Shown one piece after another: positions 1 to 10,814 of a DNA stretch of 64,000 nucleotides (its first letter is position 1; every line of letters begins with the position of its first letter). The DNA is from Purpureocillium takamizusanense. Its lineage: Eukaryota; Ascomycota; Sordariomycetes; Hypocreales; Ophiocordycipitaceae. The stretch covers positions 496,001 through 560,000 of the forward strand of contig NC_063076.1 in the NCBI RefSeq assembly GCF_022605165.1, in the 5' to 3' direction. The notes under the pieces were generated by a model. The model saw nothing but the letters and a program-made list of their open reading frames with translations, was not told where the DNA came from and searched no databases. Made by a program: the position numbers and the translations under genes.

Positions 1-311
1 AAGACGGACGGCAGCGGGGCCGTCATCGGCGCGGGATCTCAAGAGTGCGTACTTTCTTCCCCTGTCAGAGGTCCCCTTCCTCTGAGAAGGAACTTGCTGA
101 CGGCCGAGGCAGCAAGCAGCACTTTGAGCTCGTCTTCATGGCGCGCGACCCGGCGCGCCAGCAGTGGGTCCTGGACCGCGCCAACGGCGTCGGCCTGCCG
201 GGCGCGCACGGCGAGGAAATCGTGCGGTCGTTTTGCTTCTTCGACGAGGAGCAGCTGGTGTTTACGGCGGGCGAGGACGGCAACATCAAGGCCTGGAGGC
301 CGGGCAGCTGA
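1..311 (+). CDS. WD-repeat protein, C-terminal end (5' cut by window)
   Basis: This is the last part of a WD40 beta-propeller protein that enters from the left edge. Coding runs 1-44, then an intron 45-112 (GTGCGT donor, TGCTGAC branch point near 95, CAG acceptor), then 113-311, joining in frame as ...GAGSQ-DKQHFELVF. The final blade is visible: a strand ending ELVFMARDP, and a closing repeat with FTAGEDGNIKAWRP, the usual GD-hydrophobic-IKxW pattern that ends a WD unit. The tail resembles fungal proteins of the WDR89 type, but too little is present to name the gene. WD proteins of this kind are scaffolds; the partner is unknown. The stop codon is at 309-311. The gene runs convergently toward the FRG1-like gene. 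Confidence 0.7.
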   Translation, partial: DGRQRGRHRRGISRVRTFFPCQRSPSSEKELADGRGSKQHFELVFMARDPARQQWVLDRANGVGLPGAHGEEIVRSFCFFDEEQLVFTAGEDGNIKAWRPGS

Positions 312-828
312 GGTGTCCGGCGCTGAACCAAATCAAAAACAGTCAAACCATCATCAAGTGCATGTTGTTTTGTGTCAATTATGTCGTGCGCAGCAACAAT
401 GCGCATGCCAGGCACCTGTTGCGACCTGTAGCGTCTAAAGCGCTAGATCCATGCGCGACCTCCTCTACCAGGCCGTTGGCCGTGGTGCAGATTTGCAAGA
501 GCCTACCGGACTCGATATGGCAGTCCCTGGGGCCGGTGGGCGAGCCGTCGCGCCCTCTCGAGGCTATGTATGCACTTCACCGGGTGCTCTACCCGTTCCA
601 TAAAGGGCCGTTCGTTGGCTCCAACCTCGCCTCCGCATGCGCGTGATTCGGGGGGGCGCGGCCACTCGCGGGTCGCGGGGCGCTTACAACGCCAGTTTCG
701 TCGTCGCGTACGGAGTAGGCAACGCATCCTTCGTACCCCCAATTAAGCCACCGGCACCAGATCGGAGCCTGACCCGAGATGAAGCCTTCCTGGCGCTCTC
801 GCCGCCGCTCACCATTAAAAGCCGCCGC
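312..828. other. Convergent 3' spacer
   Basis: This 517-bp stretch lies between the 3' ends of the WD-repeat gene and the FRG1-like gene. I see no plausible gene in it. It contains one copy of the nonamer TACGGAGTA (709-717), which recurs in several spacers of the window. Confidence 0.5.
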
Positions 829-1814
829 TCACGCAAACTTGTCGTGCTTTCCCTTGACTTTAATGTCCAGCAGCTTCTCGTGGTAGTCGCCCTCGCGGCG
901 GGCGCGCTTCAGCATCTTGATTTCGTCCTCGCTCAGCTTGCGGCCCGCCGCCTCCTCGAGCTCGCGGCGGCTGATCTTGGCCAGGGCCCTTTCCTCCTTG
1001 GACGCCCTGAGCTTGGGCTTGAAGCGCGCCTGCATGCGGATGCGCAGCGTCGTGTCGAAGGAGATGGCGTCGGCGTCGCCCCGCACCTCGGCGACCGGCG
1101 GCGCGCCCGCCTTGGCCGACGACGACGCCGGGGGCATGACCGTCAGCAGCGTGTCGCGCAGCGTCTGCACCTGGAACGTGCCCGGCGTGTCGGCCGTGGC
1201 GATGAGGGTGAAGCACTCGAGCGGTGAGACGGCCTCGGACGTCGCGGACAGGCGGCCGATCTTGTCGCATGCGAGGAACCTAGAAGAGCATTTCGCTGGC
1301 GCGTCAGCTTGCTGTCCGACTGCAAACGATATGAAGAGAGAGGAAGAAGAAGTGGGAAGGGGAGAAGGGGGAAGAGTATGGCTCGGCATGACTTGACGTA
1401 CCGTCCGTGATGCCCCTTGAAGCGAAAGTGTTCGGTGCCCGCAATCTTGTTGGCGACCCAGACCTGGCGCACGTCGTGCGGCTCCGCCGTCGCGGGGTTG
1501 TCGTCGACCGTGTTCTCGACGGGCATGGCGAACACCTTGCCGCTCGGGTCGCACGCCAGCGCCGACGGCTTGTCCGTGGGCAGCACGATCATGACGGGCC
1601 CGACCACGTCCGTGACCGCCTCGGCAGACACCCAGGTGTCGTCGCCGGCCGCCACCTCTGAGCTTTTGCCGCTGCCATCGTGTTCGTCGTCGCGGCGCGC
1701 GCGCTGGAGCTGCTTCGCCCCATCATCATCGTTGTCGTCGTCGCCGACGGCAGCCTTGTCGCGCTTCCGCTTCTTGGGCTTCTTGTCGCCCTTAAAGGTC
1801 AGCGGTTTGACCAT
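829..1814 (-). CDS. FRG1-like protein (fascin-like beta-trefoil, RNA biogenesis/actin binding)
   Basis: Two exons, 1402-1814 and 829-1279, with a 122-bp intron at 1280-1401 (GTACGT donor; CTAG acceptor), encode 287 aa. The join restores the sequence HHGRFLACDKIGRL, typical of the fascin-like FRG1 core. The protein starts with a basic KPKKRKRDK stretch (probable nuclear signal) and an acidic DDDNDDD run. The FRG1 trefoil follows (about residues 55-200), and then a lysine/arginine-rich helical tail ending KVKGKHDKFA. Animal FRG1 is a nucleolar and spliceosome-associated protein with actin-binding activity; a nuclear role here is inferred from family and composition. ATG at 1814 is chosen because homologues begin MVKPLTFKG-like. 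It shares a divergent promoter with the oxygenase gene to its right. Confidence 0.88.
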
Positions 1815-2284
1815 GATTCCGAGCGGGTTGCGTCGGGATTCGGGCGCGCGCGGTGTCGAGCGGCGGCCAGGTGGTCATGCGTCGTCGTTTGACAGCTCGC
1901 TCGGCGGCAGGGCGGGTCGGCAGCTCGGGATGCGGCGAGCTCCAGTCATCAGCAGTTATTAGGTAAGCCAGCGGCTAGGGCACCCGATTTGGGCCACCTT
2001 CCCTAACAGGGGTGATGTGTCTACCGTTCGCACGGGCCATTACAGGGTGTCTTCCCCGCCATGCCGCCCTGGGGGTTGCCATGCCCCGGGTCGGTGGTCG
2101 TCTCCAGCGGATAGTAGCATCCGCCAAGTGGGTGGGGTGGGAGGGAGGAACGATATAATAGTTTTCTGGGGAAGCCTGCTTCGGCTCAAGTCGTTTCGAT
2201 CCTTCTCATCTGGTTCCTTCAATTTCTTTCCCGCCCCGTTTTCGACTGGACCCCGCGGTCGCACAGCAGACATTCGAAGCAAAC
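1815..2284. promoter_or_regulatory. Divergent promoter between FRG1-like gene and 2OG oxygenase
   Basis: 470 bp separates the two start codons, so both genes must be transcribed from this stretch. A TATA-like GATATAATAG lies near 2152-2161, followed by a pyrimidine-rich tract (about 2195-2240) just upstream of the oxygenase ATG, a usual layout for fungal promoters. No specific operator was recognised. Confidence 0.55.
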
Positions 2285-3649
2285 ATGGTGGCGCAAGCTC
2301 AGGCCGTGGCCGTGTCCCTCAAGGACCTCACCGATGGTATGACTACTTACTATAGGAGTCTATGGCCGTGTCGCATTTGGCAACCCAGCTAACACTTCCT
2401 CCCACTCCAGGCACCGTCTCGTTTGAGACATTGCAGGCGGCCTTTGGACCCGACTCGCTCGGCATCCTGGTCGTCAAGGACGTGCCCCAGGAGTTTCCCC
2501 AGCTGCGCCACATGGCGCTCTCCTATGCCAGCTATCTCGGCAACCTGCCCGCGGCAGAACTAGGTGCGCTCCCTCCGACTGGGATCCTTGCCTTACCCTC
2601 TCGACCTTTGCTCTCGAGGATCATCCCGTGCTCTCATGGCGCGGTATGATGAGGTCGTCAAGTTGAAGCACAAAAAAAAGCACGAACACAAGGACTAACC
2701 GCTCCCGACAGAGAAGCTCGAAAACGCCAAGGCCAAGTACCTCACCGGCTGGTCCCTCGGCAAGGAGACGCTCAAGAACGGGCAGGCCGACACGCTCAAG
2801 GGCTCCTACTACGCCAATTGCGCCTTCTACGTGGACCCGTCGCTCGAGTGCGCCGTCCCCACGGCCGCCTTCTCGGCCGACACCTTCCCCGAGTACCTCT
2901 CGCCCAACCTGTGGCCCGGCGACGACGTGCTCCCCGGCTTCAAGCCCGCCGTCACCTCCCTCTGCCGGCTCATCATCGACGTGGCCGTGCTCGTCGCCCG
3001 CGCGTGCGACCGCTTCGCCGAGCGCGAGATTGGTGACGGCTACCCGCGGGGCTACCTCGAGCGCGTCGTCGGCTCGTCGAGCACCACCAAGGCCCGTCTG
3101 CTGCACTATTTTCCGCAGCAGCAGGGCCTAGGCGATGGCGGCAGCAGCAGCAACAAGGACGAGGGCAGCACCGCCGGGAGGGACGACGAGGACGACTGGT
3201 GCGCCACGCACCTCGACCACGGGTGCCTCACGGGCCTCACGTCGGCCATGTTCATCGACGAGCAGGACGTGAGCCCCGCCGTGCCGCGCGACGCTGTCGC
3301 CGGGTCCGGCGCCTCGCTGCCGCCGCTCCAGGAGCTCGCCGCGTCGCCCGACCCCGAGGCCGGCCTGTACATCAAGTCGCGCACGGGCGAGACGGTGCAG
3401 GTCAGGATCCCGCGCGACTGCATCGCCTTCCAGACGGGCGAGGCGCTGGAGCGCATCACGGCGGGGCGCTTCAAGGCCGTGCCGCACTTCGTCAGGGGCG
3501 TGCGCGCCAGCGTCAGCGACGGCCGCATCGCGAGAAACACGCTCGCCGTCTTCACGCAGCCCAACCTCGGCGAGGAGGTGGACATTGAACAGCACCTGAC
3601 CTTTGGTGAGTTTGCGCGGGGCGTCGTGGCCAAGAACACGGTCTCATAA
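2285..3649 (+). CDS. 2-oxoglutarate/Fe(II)-dependent oxygenase (isopenicillin N synthase-like fold)
   Basis: Three exons, 2285-2336, 2411-2563 and 2712-3649, encode 380 aa. Introns at 2337-2410 and 2564-2711 have GTATGA/GTGCGC donors and CAG acceptors and join in frame (LTDG-TVSFE, AAELE-KLENAK). The non-haem iron triad can be placed: H235 and D237 in the ATHLDHG motif and a distal His near 327 (VPHFVRG). R343 in ARNTLAVF is the probable 2-oxoglutarate-binding Arg. These belong to the double-stranded beta-helix of the 2OG-Fe(II) superfamily, which couples 2OG decarboxylation to substrate oxidation. A low-complexity Q/G/S/D-rich insert (about residues 204-230) precedes the HxD motif. The substrate is unknown. 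Similar single-copy proteins are widespread in fungi, so a secondary-metabolite role should not be assumed. Confidence 0.85.
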
Positions 3650-4041
3650 GTCGACGAGGTCACGAGTAGAGTGGCATTACGAATGAACGGCTGCATGTTT
3701 GTTTGCAAGGCTATCCTATGTGTTTATATCCAAGCACCTTTGTTGAAAAGATGTTGTACATGTCCGAGTATGAGAAACGCCGTGCAGGTCGCCAAAAAGG
3801 CACTACCGTGCAGAACAGCGCGGCGTTGAGCCATCCGTGACAGGTCGCGCCAGGTGACACGCCCTCGCGGTGCAGAATGAATAACAAGGTGGACGATGTG
3901 ACCTCCATCCGGTCGACGCCCTACGCCGGGCCCGCATCCCGTCACACAAGATGCGGCGCCCAGCTAGTAATCGGCGCTGCCAAGAAACGCTCCTTTCGGT
4001 TTACTTGTTGGCAACGCCAGCGTATGCTTGTACGCCTCTTT
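3650..4041. other. Convergent 3' spacer
   Basis: 392 bp between the stop codons of the oxygenase and the ZIP transporter. It should hold the 3' UTRs and polyadenylation sites of both. Nothing else was recognised. Confidence 0.5.
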
Positions 4042-5760
4042 TTAAGCCCAGGCCCCGACGAGGCTCATGAGAAAAGCGCCGGCAAAGACGAGGACGCAGG
4101 CACCCACGCGCTGCTTGCCGCGCAGATACCTCCAGCTCTCGTCGCTCAAAAAGTCCTCGGACAGCAGCTCGACCAGAGACGCAAAGGTGAGCAGGCCGGC
4201 CGAGATGGCATTCATGACGCCCACGACGATCAGGCCCACCTCCGAGTCCGGGCTGTACAGCGTGTGCGTCGCAACGCCGAGCGCCTGGCCGAGCGGCGTG
4301 GTGCATCCGTAGAGGAGGGCCATGATCCAAGGCTCCCACTTGTTGCCCCAGGCCACCGTGGCAATGCGTGAGCCAAGCGCCAGGCCCTCGAACGTCTGAT
4401 GGAAGATGATGGCGATGAGCAGGACGATGAAGTCGGTCCCGACCGAGACGCTCAGGGCCATGCCAATGAAGACGCTGTGGAAGAGGATGCCCATCTCGAG
4501 CAACACGCACTGGAGACGCTCCTTTCGGAGTTTCATCTCGGGCGACAGCTGCACCTCCGACAGCGACTCGGTGCCGCTGTCCTGAATGGCTGTGCTGCCC
4601 TCTTGCTTGGACACCGGTACGCCATCGTCGCGTTCGGCCTGTTGATGGATCTGGTCCAGCTGCGACAGGCCCTGGCCAATGCTACTGGAGCGGCCGCGGA
4701 AGGGGCCCATGTCCCGGAAAGGCATCAGGGCCGTGTTGGAGCAGAGGTGCCCGCTCTTGGCCTCTTCGCGGACCTGTCCGCTGGCCTGGTCACCCGAGAC
4801 AATCTGAGGCGGCGGTACGTGGCGGGAGGGGTGAAAGATCATCTCGATGACGGTGATGAGAAAGATGGCGGCCAGAGCTATAGCTCCCGGCATGGGCTGG
4901 TATTTCTCCGTCCAGAACTCGCTGAGGCACTTATTGCCCAAGGATTCGAATGCCGTGGGCAGCAGATGGACAAAGGCGGTGGCGATGAGGACGCCGGTGC
5001 CAAAGTGGCGGATGGCAAAGAAGAAGCGTCGCGGGATGCGGAGCCCCGGGAACTTGGTGGCCATGATAGGAAAGGCGCAGCCGAGGGTCGAGACAAAGAG
5101 GATGATGGCAATGGCACCCGCGTGAAGCGGCAAGTTGTACGCGGCCGGGTCGACGCCGCCAGTCGCGCACGTCGAGCGCTTGCGAAGGAGTGCGGGAGGG
5201 CTGGCAGCTGCGGCGTTGGCCGATATAGTATGGACGGTGGGAGATGCATGGCGGGAGCTCAGAAGCGGAGGCAGGGAGGAAAGCAGATACGCAGAGAAGA
5301 GGACAGAAAGGATCCAGGCGATCCAACTCCAAAGGCGCTCGAGGCGACCCGAGGACAGCACCTGGAGGCGAGGCTGGTCTTCACCACCAACGGCCGCCTT
5401 GAGACGCGAGAACAGCCCTGTGAGAGTCGAGGTCAGCACTCGCGATGTTTATCAAGGATAGACGTGGTGTCAGGGGAGGAAGAGTAACGCACAGGGCCGT
5501 CGTCTCGCATCCAGAGCCGTGGCGACGGGCCAGGGCTCGTGATGCCACACGTCTGGGCCGCCTCTATCGCCCGTGGCGCCCATGGACGAGGCGCTGCTAC
5601 CGCCGCCGTCGGCGTCCTGTCCGGCGGCGACAAACTCGCGCAGGTTGGCGATGCCGTTGAGGTCCTGGCGGGTGGTGTGACCCGGGGCCAGGGCGGGGGG
5701 GCTCTGGTTGAAGGAGAGGTGCCTGAAGGTGCCCTCGTCGGCCTTGTTGAGGCAGATCAT
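4042..5760 (-). CDS. ZIP-family zinc/iron plasma-membrane transporter
   Basis: Two exons, 5493-5760 and 4042-5417, with a 75-bp intron at 5418-5492 (GTGCGT donor, CTGACCTCGACTCTCACAG acceptor side), give 547 aa. The family signature is clear. TM segments around 190-250 include IRHFGTGVLIATAFVHLLP (His 227 and 240), and a long hydrophilic loop follows (about 285-385). Then come GILFHSVFIGMALSV (His 403) and the most conserved metal-binding helix IIFHQTFEGLALGSR (His 429, Glu 433), and three more helices to the C-terminus SLVGAWA. ZIP proteins move Zn2+/Fe2+ into the cytosol; the yeast relatives are ZRT1/ZRT2. An additional hydrophobic stretch (about residues 118-142) may be a further membrane segment. 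The start at 5760 gives the usual extracellular N-terminus (NLREFVAAGQDADGGGSS). Zap1-type regulation is likely by family but no site was identified. Confidence 0.9.
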
Positions 5761-7556
5761 GGTGGGCAGCGGGGGGCGGACTCGGGCGGGTGCGCGCCTC
5801 TCTTATAGCGGATTGACGATGGTGCGGGCGGCGATGAAGCGGATCTGTGTGTGATGCCGAGAGGGACGAGAGACGAAGCAGCGTGAGCGGATGATGCAGG
5901 TGAGGAAGAAGGTGAAGACGAGAGGCGGTGGCCTCGGCGACGATACCTCTGGGATTGACGCTCAAGGTGCTGCTGCGGGCAGGCCCACTGCCCGTCATGT
6001 TCCGATGGCGCAGCCATGGGGCGGGCTAGTCGATTCCCAGTCATGGAGGTGACGGGTGAGGCTTGGCGGGAGTGCACGCATTGGCGACGTGGGGACCTTT
6101 TTTTTTTCTCTTCCTCTCGGGTTCGTGTTGTCGATCTCGGGGGGCTTGGTGATGGTGCTCAGGTTGACGACGGTAATTGCGGGGGGTGGGTTTGCAGTCT
6201 CGTCGAGTTGTCCCTAATGGACGTTCTGAGCGCACCTATCGCATAAGGGGTACGAAGTACGTTACTCTGTACGTGCTAATGCAGTAACACCGCCCAAGGC
6301 GCTGCCGAGTGTCGCTGTCGGCACCTCGAAATAAGCGAGGTGCACCGCAGCTGCGGGGGTCGGCACCCTCTGCACCCCCTCTGCCTAGCGCCGGCACCGG
6401 CTGGTTGGTTTGCTTGGGTTGTAGGCGGGCTAACTAACCGCCAATCGAGCGAGGCAACGCCAAACGGCGTCGGCTCGATCTGATATGATGTGATTTTTGA
6501 TGCGATGCCATGTCTGTAAAGCGGGCCGCCTGGCCGAGTCTTAGACATTTGCCCCGGTTCGCACGCGTGTCGCGGGCATTGGCGTGCAGCATCTGTCTCC
6601 AGTTGTTTGCCTCTGGCAAATCCGCGGCTGCATCGCTGAGGCTGCCGGAGCATCGTGAGTGACCCTCATGAAAAAACTAGATAGATGCCTGCACCGCCAC
6701 GATGAATACAGCCGACTCCCCTCCCCTTCGGTCTATCAAAAAGCATGCCTCAGTATAATTCGCATCGCGCCCACCAACCTGTCCCTCACTTTTTGCTCGC
6801 CGCCGGCCTGCAATGGCCGCATTCCCCCTCACATCGCTCGAGCCACCATCATGCACCATCACGCCAGAGCCTCAAGTCGCCATGCTCTCTCGTGATGCTT
6901 GGGTGATGACCTGCATTTCGTCTGCCGTGCATGTCTGCAACACGTGGCGCGACGCCCTACCACGAGCTTTGCCCGCAAGCCGCCGCCAGGCCGCCGCTTG
7001 CTGGATTGCCACGTCGACTAGACCGCATCGGTGTGGGCAAAGGAAAGAAAGAAAAAAAAAATCGCGAGCCTGACGTGAAGTCGCCGCCGGACTGACTCCG
7101 TGCAACCACGGAAGTCAAAACTTGAAACCGTTTAGACGGGATCCCGCGTGTCCGGCCCCTGGTCTGTTCAAAATGCAGATGCTTACCCCTTGCAGCGTGC
7201 CCACTCCTGGCCTTGTTGTCGCACGAGAATTTCTGATTCGCGACATGTACGAAGTAGGTCTCTAAGCCGAAGACATGAACGAGCGGTGCTTCGATTTGGC
7301 TGCTCGACGGCTTCGTACTCTACACTGCTTCTCTTCACCGTGTCTGTCAACACCTCGCTACAGAACATCACAGTCGTAACCACCAAGTAAATCCTGCCAT
7401 CAGGTCCCCCCTCGAACGAATGAGATGGCGCCCGAGACCCCAGACTATCCGTACAGGGCTCTTGTTTGGCCGTCTGGTCGTTACTGGCCAACAAAAGCAT
7501 CAAGCTGCCGCCTATTGGGAAGGTCCTTCGACACGCCTACTGAGACCAGTCATACA
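5761..7556. other. Upstream region of the ZIP gene; no gene seen
   Basis: 1.8 kb without a convincing coding region. The first few hundred bases should contain the ZIP promoter. Copies of TACGAAGTA occur at 6251-6259 and 7248-7256. The short open frames show no conserved protein features. Confidence 0.45.
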
Positions 7557-8329
7557 TCATGGCCTTCTGGATGGACCGGACGATGAGAACTCGGCCCAGG
7601 CACTGGCGGCATGCTCAGCCTGCTTGACCCCCGGTGGCGTGTGAAAATCGACTGTCCCACCCTCATCAGCCACCTTGGCAAAGCTCCAAGACAGGTTCCG
7701 CTCGCCGCCAAAGAACATGTGAGCCATGGACGTGGTCGCACCGATCTCGGCATCGATGATGCGGAGCAAGGTGTTCTATTCGTTCAAGTAGAACTATCTC
7801 TACGCGTCCCTGGCGCAGGTACTTTACTACTGACCGACCTCAGATGGAAAAATGTCGGCCACGGCCCACCGGGTGTGCTTGCGCTCCGCGGGCACTCGCT
7901 CCGTGATGGCCTGGTCAAAGTAGGCAATGGCCTCGACGATGCTACGAGCTGTGCGCGCGCGTAAAGCTTGCTGCACCAAGCCAAGCCTGGGAGAGAGACG
8001 TGCGCGTCCATGGCCCATCGCATTCTGGGGTCAGCTTCACGTCAAAGTCCTGGTCCAGCGCGGCAACCATGTCCCTGACTTCTCTGCGCCAGTTGTCGCC
8101 CGAAACCCTAGCACCCTGCAGACGATCTCGACTCTCCCTGGGAACACATAGCAAGGTGAGGAGGGGGGTGCATTTCATCAGACGGCAGTGCTCCCGCCAG
8201 TGTGGGAGGCATATAGAGGCGCAACACTTACAATAGCCCGGCATCTTGTTGAGCTTGGGGCCCGTCCACCGTCTTCCACTTTGCGTATCCCAGCGCGTTT
8301 ACCGCCGCGGGCACGCCATTGTCTGTCAT
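7557..8329 (-). pseudogene. Probable decayed gene, function unknown
   Basis: Several minus-strand stretches look like real protein but cannot be read in one frame. From ATG 8329 a frame gives MTDNGVPAAVNALGYAKWK... to a good intron (8138-8231, GTAAGT donor, TTCCCAG acceptor), then ESRDRLQGARVSGDNWRREV and DFDVKLTPE. The frame then has to change near 8010 to continue as LGLVQQALRARTARSIVEAI and WAVADIFPSE. A second possible intron (about 7788-7850) leads to NTLLRIIDAEIGATTSMAHM and a tail rich in conserved-looking residues (FFGGERNLSWSF, VDFHTPPGVKQAEHA) ending at 7557. At least one frameshift is needed. An upstream fragment of similar quality (EEVLAVAEASRNWHEWNSLK, about 8420-8510) is followed by stops. 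I do not recognise the family. It could be an inactivated duplicate, or an intact gene with a sequencing error. Confidence 0.45.
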
Positions 8330-10776
8330 GACATCAACTGGGGGCAGCATGGATGGTGGCGCGACCACTGCAAGTCTTTTGTTCGGCGGCGTCAACCTCG
8401 GGCTTAATGGACCTTCGCATTGCCCTTGTGGAGTTCTGCCTTGAGCGAGTTCCACTCGTGCCAGTTACGGGACGCCTCGGCCACGGCCAAGACCTCTTCT
8501 TTGGAGAAGCTTCGACGGCAGGGCTCTTGGACTTGACAAGCGATTTAACTGGTAACTATGCCCCAGGTCCGGACTGGCCTGGTGCGGCGGGACTGCCATT
8601 CCGTGCAGCCGCCAGGAACTGGGAGGTGAGGCGTGCTCGGCCACGAATAGCAATTAGCGACAGACTCAGAGCGCGAAGACTGGCCACGGACGGATGAGCG
8701 GTTCGATCTTATCTTGGGATGGCAAATCCGCAACATTATCACGTCGAGCCTTGTACCCATCCGTCCACGCAGTGAGCTTGCCCGTCCATATGGATTTGCC
8801 TTGTTGCTTGTCATGTTGCTTCCTCTTCCCACGTCCAGCACACGACCAGCGCTGGGGCGAAGCTGAACAGTTGTCCCCGGGAGACAAGTGGACAAACAAC
8901 AAGATGGCTCCCATGGCAATCTCAGTGGGGGCTCCGTTGCGCGCCATTGGGGCCATTGGCCAAGCGTGTCCAGCTCACGAGACTACATACTACATGTAGG
9001 TTGCTTCGAGGGCCGTTGACATGATGGCTGTTGCAACCATGTGGAATCGCGCATATATCATGTGAGCGAGGGGCAGGGGCGCACCGCCGGTCACAGGGCG
9101 TCAGTGATGGCGGCTTGACGGCGGTAGACAGTTGGCGGCAGGGGCGGCTGAGCCTACGACCTTGGCCGGCTTCGGCAGTGCTTGTCTTCCTCCGCGAGGC
9201 ATGCTCGGAGTTTTATAGCTCGTTCCCAGCACTTGAACAGGGGCGGTCTGTCTTTCTTTGCTACATCTTGACATCTGCGCGGTCTTGGTGCGCATGCAAA
9301 CTCAAGAGCCAAATTTCTGTACTTGGGAGAGCACAACCAACAAGGCACATTTGAGTTGGTAGAGTTTGCGAGTCGGTGGTCAGTGTAATTCTGCTGCACG
9401 TCACAGCATGAAGGGAATCGGGGCTTCAAGAACTGCTGTCCGCTACCGCCCAGCACCAAGCACGCACATGTACATTCTTAGTATCGCGCAAAGGCCCCTG
9501 TTTCACGTGTAGAGCACCCGGCAAACAGATTGCGTATGCGTCTTTCTGGCTAGATGGCACCAGAACTATATGCTGCTGCTGCTGCCGCTAGTCGCCCGCG
9601 AAGCGCGCATGTCCCGCGCGAGCTCGCCAGAATGTTCGAAGCGGGCCGCTCCCTGTGCACGCCGCAACGCTGGAGCAACGTGCCGCGGCAGTCGGGGAGT
9701 CGGTGCCTGAACGGGCTACACGTGCCCGCACGCTGCAATGCAACCAACGACCGCACGGTGCGGCGCGGCGCGATCTACAATGCTCGCGATTCTATTCGAT
9801 CCGCGCTCCCGGGAACGCGGGCGGCGGGGCTGCAGAGCGCGCCGCAGGCCCAACACATGTCCATCCGGCGTGGAGAATAATAAAAAAAGAGGACCAGGGC
9901 AGAGTGAGTTTAAACGAACGTACGGATGGGGGAGGGGGGGAAGCGGGGGGGTTGGTTGTCTCGTGTCTCGTGTCGACCAACAGCAGCCGGCCAGCCGATC
10001 AAACATCCCGCACGGGGCCTACGCGTTGCGACAGATTCGGCCGAGTGAAGCAAAAGGGCTGGGATCCGACGATGTAAAAAGCCCATTGCCATCCGGCTTG
10101 CCGTTTAGTTTGATCCCCATTCGAGTCGGCGGCGGACTGGATTCCCCTCGGAGTCGGGCGCCGGACGCCGTTACGGCCCGATCGGGGGGAATGTCCGGGC
10201 TCGGCGCCGGAGTCTCGGCGAAATCGGGAGCGGAGGCGGGACGACTCGGCCGGGCACGGACGGCCCCACCTAGCGCCGGCCGCTAGCACTATGTCAGGCG
10301 TTCCTTCAGCCCTACGAGACACGCCATCCGGGCGACGAGGTCCTGGGGCTGCAGCCTCGTCAGCCTGCCAACGTTAGTAGAAACTAACGCAGGTAGCACC
10401 ACTAGGTCAGGCTGATCTGCTCGTCTCTCCGAATTCCAGCCGCCATGAACCAAGCCCCCTAGGACTGCGCCGCAAAATGCCCACGGGTTAGTGGGAACAG
10501 ACGCCTGGCGCGCGCCGCCCGCGGCTAGACGCAATCGGGGCCCAATTTGCAAACGCGCAGCTTTTCCGGCCCCCGAAAACCCAAAAACATAAAAAACAAG
10601 GTGTGCGTGACCTCATCAATCAGGCAGACACCCGTTCGTGTTGCCCGCCCCTCTCTCTCCCTCCCTCTCCCATCCATCGTTTCCCGTTTGGGGTGCTTTC
10701 CGAATCACCGTTTCAGGACTCATCCTTTTAGGTTGGGCGACTAGTGATGAGTCCTGCCCCGCGCGTTGTGCGAGGC

Positions 10777-10777
<1 letters not shown>

Positions 10778-10813
<36 letters not shown>
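10778..10813 (+). repeat. (CTG)12 trinucleotide repeat
   Basis: Twelve uninterrupted CTG units are followed by GCGCGCGCCGCGCC. The tract lies outside any supported coding region. Confidence 0.9.

Positions 10814-10814
<1 letters not shown>

Noticed and set aside
4399..5487. Plus-strand open frame antisense to the ZIP transporter
   Set aside because: Shadow of a GC3-rich exon. The minus strand carries an unmistakable ZIP protein.
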